DNA of 64,000 nt from Dipetalonema caudispina. Taxonomy: Eukaryota > Nematoda > Chromadorea > Rhabditida > Onchocercidae. Below, in pieces: positions 53,601-64,000 of this stretch. The DNA lies in contig JABVXV010000175.1 in assembly GCA_013365325.1 (NCBI GenBank), positions 1 to 64,000 of the forward strand, in the 5' to 3' direction. The stretch's first letter is position 1. Each line of letters opens with the position of its first letter. The position numbers and the translations under genes were made by a program. The notes beneath the pieces were generated by a model. It had not been told where the DNA came from and searched no databases. It saw nothing but the letters and a program-made list of their open reading frames with translations.

Positions 53601-56600
53601 TTTATCATACAGTATGCTTAAATTATTCAACTAATTAGTGATATTTACATATTAAATAATTTCGGTATATCTATTTGAAACCAAAGAAAAATTTTACTTT
53701 TCCAAATATTTGATCTACGAATGTTTTTTTTAAGGCTCTTTTTTTTTTAATTTAGCAAGTAATTGTTAAAAATTTGAAATGGCTTTTTTTTTAATTTAGC
53801 AAGTAATTGTTAAAAATTTGAAATGGCATACATCTTGCAATGATAGAAATAAATCGAAGTTGTTATTTTATTCGAACTAATTAATTGATCATACCTTCTT
53901 CCCAAAATGTTTCATCCATTAATATATAAAATTTGCTGAGATAAAATGAATCCAAAACAAGAAATTTCGGATTTAGACCTTCCTTCAACATCGTACAACC
54001 CAATATTGCTAGTGATATGTAGATGATATAGATGAAAATAAAAATTTTTTTGGTAAAACTATCAAGCAAGAAAGGACCGTAATATTCGCGGAATATTTTT
54101 GAAATCATTGTTTCGCGATATTTCGATTTAGGCAATTCCTAAATAGTTAAATTAACCATACATAACCATTATCAGGTTATTAAGTATTTAGTATCTTTAA
54201 ACTTTTCCATCGATCTCTAAATTCTGCTAATAATGCTATAAAATTACTTAATACAAACTATTAGTGATTTTTGACATTTAAATTTTAACATAATTAAAGC
54301 TTTTTTCTTTTTTTACAAATTTTAATTTATACTGTTTCGAAAATATAATGCTAACATCAATATAATTTAACAAACATGTCTACTTTTTTTCATAAACGTG
54401 TACTGTTTTATTTTATCATACTTACGTAGTACGTAAGAAATCTGACGTAATGCATGTTACGATCTATTCTATATCCAGAAGATAATTTAACAGCATATTT
54501 ATTTGGGTAACAACTATTATCATGCATTGTATCACGAAATAAGTCATAATTAATTCATGTGTTGTAATTAAAATCAAAATTAATTTATTTATTCACTTGG
54601 ATAAAAACTGTCATCAGTTTGAACCGTTGCCATGATCTTTTATTGAATTCCTATTATTGAGATATTAGTGTTCTATATGAAGATCATATAATCTTTATGG
54701 GATAGTAAACAAGAAAAAAAAAAAAAAAAAGGCTAACCTTATTTAGGAATTGTTTAAAATTCATAAATTTTTTTTGCATTTTTTGACTTAATGTTATTTT
54801 CATGTTTTCTATCATCTCTTCATTTTTTGCTTCAATTTTTTGCACAATTTCTGATGATATCTTTGAAGAAGCATTATTTGTTGTAATTGTTGATTGTAAT
54901 GATGATACAGTACCAGTTAGGAATACTTTTTTAAAAAAAGTATCTGAAATGAAAAAAAAAAAAAAAAAAGGCAAAATCTTAACATTTTCCAAAAATGATG
55001 AAAAAAAAATAAATAAATTTTATCAATCTGTAAGTAAATTCAAATCTGAATTTATTTTATCACCAATGAAAAAAAAAAAAATAAGAAGGAAATAAAATTT
55101 TCTAACCAGCTAATTGTTGACTAATAATTGGTTTTAATGTTATCGCATGTAATCCTTCACCTTCTCGTTTACCACTATATGCCATAATAGCGGTGAAAAA
55201 TGTTAATTGATAAAGATAGGTAAATGTTATACCCATAAATGTATAGAAACAAAACATTTGTATACTTGGTAATGTTGTTAAACAGCCAATACTGAAGGTT
55301 AACTGAAAAAAAAACAAATTGTAAATTTATTATCATTTAAACAGTTTGTTAATCAATATTTGCAATTTGTCAGGAATTATTGCTATTTTAAATTATTGAA
55401 TTTAATCCATTATTTCTAATGATATCAGAATTAACATTTTGTATAGTATGACAGATACAACTATGAATTAGTAAATCGTAATCAAATTGAGCAATTCATT
55501 AACATTTTTGTTAGCAATATAACAAATATATTTGTAAATCTTTCCTATCCGTTTACGCAATATCAATAGTATTATCAGTGATAAACGAAAACTAATACCA
55601 TATCAGTGATCGTTGTTATTGATATTGCAACTGCTGCATCGGCAAGTGATTCGGATAAACGATGTGAGACATCCTGTTCAACATTTGTTCGATGCCATGC
55701 TGCACTCATTATGAACATATCATCTACACCGATACCTATTTAATTATAGATGAAGAATTATTTCACTTTTTTTTTTCCTCAATGAAAAAAATTTTTTTTT
55801 ATGAAAATTGTCAAATTTTCTTCTTTTTTTTTTTTGTCAATTTCTTTTCTAGCACTTCAATATGTAAAATATTTTGAATGAATAAATAAATTTAATATTT
55901 TCTGCATAATATCATTAGTTAATAAAGTATCACTGACAATGTTACAGGAATAAAATGGATGAATTTATTTTCAAATGATTGAAATGAACTAACAAAAGAT
56001 GATAAATGGTGATACATTAACAATAGCATTGTATAAGAAACCCATCCATAAAATTAAACCAAATGCGCTTATAATTGCAAGTAATGGACAAAATAAACCT
56101 GAAAATATACAATTATAATTTTAATCGTAGTATTTCGCCCTTTTTTACTTATCTAAGTGGCTATATGCAATAATAATAGGAAGAAGTAGCGTAAGTAAAG
56201 TAAAAGTAATAATAATAATTAATAATAATAATCAATAATAATAGTAATAATAATAATTAATAATAATAGTAATAATAATAATAAGGCTATATCAACTTTG
56301 TGGGAAAAAATTAAGGAAATGTTTAATTATAAATCATGCAAAATGGTAAAAGGTAATTTACTTGAGGCATTAATACATGGAAGAAAGAAGTTTTAAATAT
56401 AAAAAGAAATTAAATATTTATCATTATCATCTCAATTAACAATATTTTGTAATTACTCATTAATGATTAATTAATAGTTCATTCTTACACTTAAGCTTTA
56501 CAATGTAAATGTTGAAGTAATACTTAAAGATTCAAAAAATTCGCCATTTCTAAATGGACTATTATTTGTTAAATTAAATAACGGATAAGAAATGAAATTG

Positions 56601-59234
56601 ATCTTACCGGCTAATGCTATTGCCGGTTTACTACGTAACCAGTCGACTGCAATAAGACCATCATCGTGTTTGTACAAAACAATTGCACTTAATACACAAA
56701 ATGAAAATAGGATAATGCAAGTTATTGCAAATTTTGGCGATAATGAATCGGCAACTTCTTGTAAACCTTCCGGTAAGCTTTCATTATGAAACATACCGAA
56801 TTCCAGGATTTCTACAAAAATGAAACACCTGAAAATCTATTAAAAAAATACTTTATCAAGTATAGTTTTTTTCAAAATTATGTCATGTAATGCAATAGAA
56901 TTCCGAAAAGATGGTTAATAGTAAATTGGTGATTTATTTTGTTGTATATTAATTTCTGGAAGGATTGTTTTAATTGCTAATCTTGTTGTTTTTACTAAAG
57001 AGAAATCAATTGTATTGTATTCAATAAATATTTCTGATCTTTCGATTTGCAAAATATGATCCGGAAATGTAAAATGGATGAGAAAATTTAATATACCAGA
57101 TGCTGGATTCTTGATGTTAGATAAGAAATCGGCAACCTTTTTGCGCCACAAATAACTGATATTGCCAACTTTTTCATCCCGAACATTATACGTAAGTCTA
57201 ACAGCTCGAACATAATTGAAATGACCTTCCTGAAAGTTGTTGTTGCAACTGACAAAAGGATACGATTTTTAAATGTGAAACGTAGAAATGACAGCAATGA
57301 TAATTGTCATCATAGCATAGATATAAATTCCTGCGAAGCGTACATAATAGGTTAAAAAGCGATTACTATATCGAATTACTTAACGATCCATGTGTTTTTG
57401 TTTGATGGAATTTGAAGAAATAATCAGTAGTGGAGCAGATACTTCAAAATATTATTCTAGGCTCCGAATTAGATCTCAAAACTTGAACTCGGCCTAGAGG
57501 TTAATATCTGGTCGTCGAATTTCTAACTGTTATGTTTTTGTATACAAATCTGAAAAGATTTACTTCATCGATGATATGTGGCGCACCAATCAATGCACCA
57601 AAATAGATTGGTTCAGTTCCTCGCCAACCGATTGGATAAGTTATTTTAACCTGAAAAAAAAGTAATATCTTATTTTATAAATAATAATATGTTGAAAATT
57701 ACAAGAGATAATATTCAATGCATACGTATGTTGACGTAAGACGTGTAATAGAAATGCATGAGAATAAATATTATAAAAGTCATAAAAATGAATTGAATGG
57801 TAGATGTCAAAAACGTGGAGATACGCCGTTACTATAAGGAAAATGATATGTATATTAATTCAGATTAAAAAAATTTAAAAATTCTAAGCAATTTTAATTT
57901 GGCGATAAAGAAGAAAAAAGCGAAGAAAAAAATCGAGTTTGGAATGATTCGGATCAATGCTTAAACAAATTAAAGATATAATTTTCATTCAAATATATCA
58001 TTACTTAAATAAATTCATACATTCAGGAACTGATTAAAATGATAAAATAATTTGAACCAATAAATTCATACATTCAGGAACTGATTAAAATGATAAAATT
58101 ATTTATCCTACCTCATTAGTAATTATATCATTAGTGAATTCGGCTAATTTTGGATCAAAATTTCCCCATCGTTCTTTCGGCATAAGCATTGTCACATGTT
58201 CATTCATAAAACATTTCCAATCATAGGACATACATAAATCAGTAAAACCAACTTCATATGCCACATCATTGTGTATTACTGATATTGTAATATTATTAAT
58301 AATATACTGAAAAAAAAACATTGGAATTTTACAATTATTTAATTAATCTAATTTGCATATCATTGAATATCAATTGATTGATTGATCTCTGATCAGCTTC
58401 TTGGCGGTATTATTTTAATTAGTGGGTAATTTTTATGACAATATATTTTGGGAAATGACAATAGGCAGCGAATTGCAACAACATAATTCCTTTTGTTAAT
58501 TATCATTTTAAGTGGTCGACATCAAAAAATTAATTTGTACTAAATTTGAAAATCATTAGAGAAAATACCTGATTGATCCGTTCTAACTCATCCAAATATT
58601 TTAGTACCAACATATTTGGTCGTCCGAATTTGGGATGCTTTATTCCAGCAGCTATGATATCCACATATCCTGTATAGTCATAACTTTTTCCGGGCCAAAA
58701 TTCCTGTTCATTAAGAGGCCAATGCTCGCTCAATACCTTTTTCTCGTAACGCCATTGCGCATTTTTCGGTGAGAATACATATTCTGGATCGATCGTTGTC
58801 TGTAACATTCCTTTTTAATTTCCTATCAAACATAGATTAAAAATTCATCTTTTTCATAGAATTAAGTCGAAGATTTAATTATAAGCTCATCTTAAGGAGG
58901 TCAGGATGTTTGATTGATTGACCCTATGTAATTGGTTCATTAAATGATCATCTAGATATAACTTATCTTGATTTAATTTTAACTAGAATTAAAAAGAGAC
59001 AAACAGATAAAATTAAAAAGTTACTCTCTTGTTTATAGTTAATAAGTTTTCATGATGAGAAAAAAAAAAGAGAACAGAAGGAAATTTTACCTGTTTTTTG
59101 ATAAATAAAAATCCAAAACCAAGCGCTATTGTTAACAAGATTGGCCCAATAAATAGAATAAATCGAGAGCGATAGGCAATGGCACCCCATCGATAGAATA
59201 ATTGTTGTATGAAATTATCGAACGATAGTACCAT
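50649..59234 (-). CDS. Patched-related (PTR) sterol-sensing-domain membrane protein
   Basis: PTR proteins are Patched/RND-type multipass proteins expanded in nematodes; roles in cuticle, moulting and lipid or sterol handling are known for some members. Exons: 59234-59091, 58799-58569, 58306-58112, 57650-57564, 57229-57097, 56811-56608, 56098-55994, 55735-55599, 55302-55107, 54943-54738, 54138-53895, 53320-53122, 52930-52825, 52432-52271, 52034-51899, 51434-51247, 51004-50853, 50736-50649. Phases agree, giving 970 residues. A first membrane segment (about 25-45) follows a short cytosolic start. The sterol-sensing-type region (about 296-460) contains IGVDDMFIM with Asp371 and Asp372. The second half has WEEGLQMQVV, FHEYYPFADQYIELK, and TM10 SIGFAVDLSAHIGYAY with Asp858 and His862. 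Without the last Lys-rich exon, translation stops at 50849 (942 residues). The start has an acceptor 8 nt upstream. I cannot assign a specific ptr number. Confidence 0.93.
53734..53827. repeat. Tandem duplication, 47-bp unit
   Basis: Two adjacent copies of a unit beginning ggct, a T run, then aatttagcaagtaattgtta lie in an intron of the patched-related gene between exons 54138-53895 and 53320-53122. Confidence 0.88.
56205..56283. repeat. Imperfect AAT microsatellite
   Basis: Interrupted AAT/TAA repeats with occasional C, G and TT interruptions lie in the intron between exons 56811-56608 and 56098-55994 of the patched-related gene. Confidence 0.88.
58010..58107. repeat. Tandem duplication, 51-bp unit
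   Basis: The segment taaattcatacattcaggaa continuing into ctgattaaaatgataaaat is repeated with a 51-bp offset. Copy two runs into the 3' end of the intron flank next to the patched-related exon 58306-58112. Confidence 0.85.
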
Positions 59235-61317
59235 GATGTTACCTAAATTTTATATCATCAATTGAATCAGAATTGAAAAGCTACAAGTAATCCGCAAAGA
59301 ATATTATCACAAAGACCGAATTGACAGAGTATTATTATCAACGTATGAATGAAGTAATTTCGACATCGTAGCAAATAGAAAATTTGTAATTTATGGAAAA
59401 ATTATAAAAGTAAATAAATTCTAAAACGCGGAATTTAATTGTTTGATCGCCGAAAGAATGTGGTTGAGACATCGAAAATGCCACTACACAAAATTCATTT
59501 ATTCATCGGTTGAATTATCCATCACATACCATTTGATCAAAATGATTGCGACAATGACGATGACAAAGGGAAACGATAACGATGGTAGTGATGTGGATAA
59601 TTGCATTGAAGGAGAAGATTTGGAAAAAAAATCCTCTCTTGATTGAACAAAACACTGTTACATTCATCAATTGCTATCATTATCAGCAATGATGTCATTA
59701 TTATTAATTATCAATATTTCTTTATAAACTTTTAACTGAAACTAATCAATTTAGCATTATTACTAATTGTTTTGTTTCATTATTTAATACTAACTTTAAA
59801 AGTGTCGCTTGAATGTTTTGAATCGAAAATTTGTAATAATTGTTACTCGAGATCGAAGCTTAGTATTAATGATTTTTCAATACTTTCAAACAAATGCAAA
59901 GGACAAAAATTAGCTAACGATATTATATAAATTCAATTAAATTCATAGAATTTCATTTTAATGAATGTTTTTCGTTATCAGAGATAAGTGATCCGTAGAA
60001 TAATTCTCCTAACAGCTACTTTTTACATTATCAATGATTTTCTAAAGACTTCTTTTAAATTCTGATACTGATAGATATCAATGGGAAAGCTATCGCTTAT
60101 TTTTCACATTTGCTAAATTTCAAATTTCTAAATTTTAGCATTTTTAATAATCTTTTAAAGTTATTACCGTTATCGTTATCACTATCATTATCATCACATT
60201 TCCTGTTGCTAATACAAAGAATGACGAATAATCATTTCCTACTAGAATATTCATGGATCTTTGTTGAAGAAATTTCCCGTGAAAGTTTTTCATTTACGAT
60301 ACAAGTAACAAAATCAACTTATGGATTGCTAACATTTGTAATCAATATTGTGATAATTGATCTCTTCGATGATAATTAATTTTTCTTTTCATTCCTATAA
60401 TCTATGTAATTGGGAATTAGATCGCAGTTTCATTGCATTTGTTATTTTCAAAATTCGCTCTTCAATACGATATCAGATTATTTTTTCATTTCTAAAATGA
60501 AAATTTCAGTCAGAAACATATACTACTGTAGTATTTACAAAAAGAAAGATTTTTCGAAGAAAAACGAATAATTCATATAATTCATTCATAATTCATAATT
60601 CATTCGGATTTTTTGATTCAGATTTTGATTTAGATTTTGATTCAGATGCGAATAATTCAGATTTTTTCCTTTTTCTTCTTTATCATTTTATTGGTGATAT
60701 TAAGATTTTCCTTTTTTTTTTTTTTTTTTGTTGGTCAATTAATTAGGCAAAGTTTGCTTCTTTTTACTATAATAACTTGTATTGAAGTGAAACATAATTT
60801 GTTCCGTAGATGAGATTGCGATTTTAGAGATTCCTTTTAAATCTAGAATTTCGACGTGTTCTTTCACTTTTTAAAATTTTTCGATTGCATTTTATGCAAA
60901 TTTCTTGTTCATTTTTCCAGCAAATCAATTTTATTTGTGAATCAAATTCACTTTACAAGAATCTTGTAGATATCATAAATTAGTATCATTTGCATAATGC
61001 TTTTTTGTATAGTTGTAATACAAGTTTTCGAATTGTAAAAAATTAAAATTTATTAAACTGTCCAAATTACATGATTGAAAAGATAAGGGAGAAATTGTTG
61101 TTTCTCTTAACATTAAAATTTTTCAAAGCTAACTTTTGTTTTCTATTATTTTCTTCGTTTGAAAAATTTTTTGAACTTAATATCCATCAAATGCTTACTT
61201 TTACTTCCCGCTCATTCAAAAATATTCGAGAATTCCATTCCAATCATTAAGACATTCTTTGATATCTCCCGAATCATTCAGGACAATTGATAAATTTTAG
61301 TAAAATGTTTCACAATT
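59235..61317. other. Intergenic region upstream of the patched-related gene
   Basis: About 2.1 kb separates the start of the patched-related gene from the 3' end of the receptor gene, both on the minus strand. It probably holds the promoter of the former. Small open frames near 59443-59646 and 60110-60379 have no splice context or recognisable similarity. Poly-T runs and an imperfect ATTCAG/ATTTAG-type repeat (about 60575-60665) are present. Confidence 0.5.
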
Positions 61318-64000
61318 TCACAGATCTATCTTTTTTCTCACAAATATATCGCCAATCTTTCGTCGTATTTTACTGTTCAGTGCAATGTACAAAAATGCTT
61401 TACCACCTGAAAAAACAAATTTTATGTATCTTTCCATACAGATAAACTGTTACATTTGCATGCATAATTAGTGCATGTAGCAATACATGTTAATTGCATG
61501 CTAGATTACTTACCAGTTTTTCAAAAAAAAAAAAAAAAAAAAAATTTGGAATTTTAAGCTATAATTGTGAAATTACGAATTATCATGTGCTTCTAAGAAG
61601 TTTTTTTTCTATGCTAATTTAATCATTAGAGCATTTAGCAAATTTCATTTTGTTCTATTTCAATTAAATTAACAACTAATATGTAATAAAATTAAAATAA
61701 AAAATAAAAAAAAATAAATTTCAAAAAGAATAGAAACCTTGTGAAAACATCCATGAAATGTGAATAAATGGCAAAAGAACTGATGGTAAATGAATGAAAT
61801 CAATGATAATGTATAATGTACTACATGTAATTAATAACAAACAGATAATGACAGATTGTATTAGTACCTGAAAATTCTAATTTAAAATATAAATACTGGA
61901 AAATATTTGACAAATATTGAGCTAAAATAAATGATAGAAGAAATTAAACAACACTAATTTATTTGTCATAATTAGAAAATTTATTGGAAAATTTTTTTGC
62001 TTAATTTTTAACTCATTAAAAATATTTGAATACTTTAATTAGCAAAAGTACTCTAAGTCTGTTCAGTTAGTTTTTTTTTCCAAGTTTTAATTTTTACAAA
62101 CTGAGATTTTAAATTAATTAAATCATCATAAAAATGTTGATTAGTTCATATCATAAATCTTTTGTCCATTTAATTCGTTTACCATTGTTTTCAAATTAGC
62201 TAACTTAGCTTTACTTTCGCTTTACTTTAATTGTTTCGAATTGATACAAATTTTGCGCTTTATTGCTTGTTTGCATAAAGCTCAAAAAATATATTTCCAA
62301 TAATTTTTTTCATTTTTGGATTTTTAAATTGAATTTAAAATTTGAAACAAATGACATACAGATAATTCTGGTTTTCTTGTATTTAATCTTTTGTCAGAAA
62401 CTTTGTATGATCGTTGGTGAAGAATTACTGCGATAAATGCATACTGTGCAGTGATGATTACAACAGCGCAAATATTATTAAATAAATGAGCCAAGCTTCG
62501 TATCTGACAATGTCATTGAAGAAAAGGAATTTTCAACAGTATTGCATCAATTTATATAAAAGTTGTAATGGAATTTTTTTCCAACAAATTAGGTAATGAG
62601 AAATTCGGATATTGTAATCTTATGAAATCCATTAGTAATAATAATAGTAATGGAAATAACTTCGGAGGAGAGAAATGTTAAAGATGAGATTGTTAATTGA
62701 CTTTAACTTTAACTAGATATTTTTCCTGAAATCTAAAAATTTAATTTTATTAAAATGAAAATTAGATTGGAAAAAAAAATAACCGATCTTTTCTTTGGGT
62801 CCGATTCACTGATCCAAATACCTAGATTACTGTGATAAAATCCTTGTGGACAAATTAAGCACATAATAAAAGCATATGAGAATGCTAAGAAAATCCAAAG
62901 CCATAATTTCGATTTCGTGAAACTTTCCTAAACATGTAGTAATTTCATTTATTCGAAATTACTGAAATGAAGTACTACTCTTTGCTGTTGAAGGTATAAT
63001 CGTATAATATAAAGGTATACTAACCACTGTTCTTCCAAAATACAAATTGCAACATCTGTTGAGATTGAGAATAATGCATAATGAACAATGCGCAAACCAA
63101 CATGCTGAAAAAGAATTTACAAAACTTTTTCGACAAATGAAAAAACGCCACTGAACTTGGCTCACCTAAAATTATTGTCTATTAAGCTAAAACAAAATTT
63201 AAAGTTTAATACTTTATTTGTAGAAAATTTTGAGAAGAATAACAATGTGGGATATTATCATTTTTGCCTTCTCTTTCCATGCATTCCACTTTCCTATTTT
63301 ATTTGTTAAAATTTAATTTAAATTTGTACTTTTTGAAAAATGAAATATTTTCGATTACTTACTCAGAGAAATAAAATTGGAAATTTTTGAGAAAGTAGGT
63401 GTAGTACAATACGAAAGTCCTATGAGAGAAAACAGCCCAGTTATTGTTAAATCATTATTTGTAGTTATCATATCGACGATACCAATTACGATCATTAATT
63501 TGAAGCATGAATAACAACGACAATCTCGATGTAAGAATGTTATAAAACACGGTAAATAAGCAATCTAAAAATATCGATATTCTTGTTTCATTAAAATTTC
63601 TAATTTCTAATTAAGTTTTATTTGATATACTTGTCAATGGTATTAATTAGACTCATATTTTTATCATAAAATAATTCAAAGATAAAATTAATCCCTTACG
63701 ACAAAGGTATCCCCATCTACAATTACTAAAAACAAAATAATTGCTTTGAACAATTTTCGCAAATAATGTCGCAAATTATCAGTCTATGAGAATTCTCATA
63801 ACTTCATTATCATTGCTCAAATAATTCATATTTTGTGGTACATTTTATCCTTATTAGATTGGATGATCAAAATTTCAATTAAAAGAGACAACCTGAAAGA
63901 TAAGACTGAGTGTGAGATAAGTGGAACCAATTAATACATTTGAATTATCCACTGTTCCGTTGAATTCTTCACATATCGTTTCATCGATTACGATTAGTGC
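61318..64000 (-). CDS. SRT-class serpentine chemoreceptor (partial, 5' end missing)
   Basis: This is a seven-transmembrane receptor of the nematode SRT class, expected in the plasma membrane of sensory neurons in free-living relatives. Exons, high to low: 64000-63893 (continues beyond the window), 63564-63363, 63104-63025, 62927-62784, 62503-62360, 61867-61738, 61406-61318 (stop TGA). All joins keep phase. The visible part is 298 residues; SRT proteins are usually about 330-340, so roughly one exon is missing. Family features are GSTYLTLSLIFQIAYLPCF, CFKLMIVIGIVDMI, CWFAHCSLCIILNLNRCCNL (matching the SRT third-helix ILxLNRC region), a hydrophobic helix with WLWIFLAFSYAF, and the C-terminal ALNSKIRRKIGD. 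Several further hydrophobic helices lie between. Class assignment rests on motif order and the LNRC region; another SR-type class is possible but less likely. Confidence 0.85.

Noticed and set aside
59443..59646. 67-codon plus-strand open frame upstream of the patched-related gene
   Set aside because: It shows no family resemblance or splice partners and has low complexity (Met/Thr/Asp/Asn), so it is not supported.

Overview
This window is nuclear DNA from a nematode, most likely a spirurid or filarial worm. The evidence is strongly AT-rich DNA, many short exons split by GT-AG introns, long T/A homopolymers, a nematode-restricted SRT-class chemoreceptor, a nematode-expanded patched-related gene, and a splice acceptor just upstream of most start codons, as expected with spliced-leader trans-splicing. 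I see no prokaryotic operon, CRISPR array, transposase, rRNA or tRNA gene. I could join eight genes exon by exon with consistent reading frame; exact splice sites remain predictions.

Layout: (1) 1-1454: upstream DNA opening with an AAT microsatellite. (2) 1455-15281, +: EMAP-like microtubule-associated protein (elp-1/EML type) with HELP motif and WD/TAPE propeller. (3) 16266/18346-20684, +: unrecognised, probably nematode-specific protein. (4) 21501-27201, -: TUG/ASPSCR1-type UBX protein. (5) 29143-39584, -: mixed-lineage kinase (SH3, kinase, coiled coil, long tail) in 25 exons, with DLG in place of DFG and two GC-AG introns. (6) 40854-42886, +: AP-1 clathrin adaptor sigma subunit. (7) 43692-47113, +: tubulin-binding cofactor E. 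(8) 47570-49756, +: cyclin Q (FAM58/CCNQ). (9) 50649-59234, -: patched-related sterol-sensing membrane protein in 18 exons. (10) 61318-64000, -: SRT-class seven-transmembrane receptor whose 5' end lies beyond the window.

How the genes relate: two (EMAP-like, TBCE) concern tubulin or microtubules and two (AP-1 sigma, TUG) concern vesicle or membrane-protein trafficking, but nothing shows a shared pathway. The closest functional grouping is positional: AP-1 sigma, TBCE and cyclin Q lie head-to-tail with gaps of 805 and 456 bases and could be an operon. The kinase and AP-1 sigma genes are divergent and share about 1.27 kb of upstream DNA holding an out-of-character G-rich 104-bp tandem duplication.

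I found no previously undescribed multi-gene system. The points most worth checking are the kinase-domain oddities, the GC-AG introns, an apparently broken splice donor in the EMAP-like gene, the G-rich repeat, the candidate operon, and the orphan gene at 18.3-20.7 kb.
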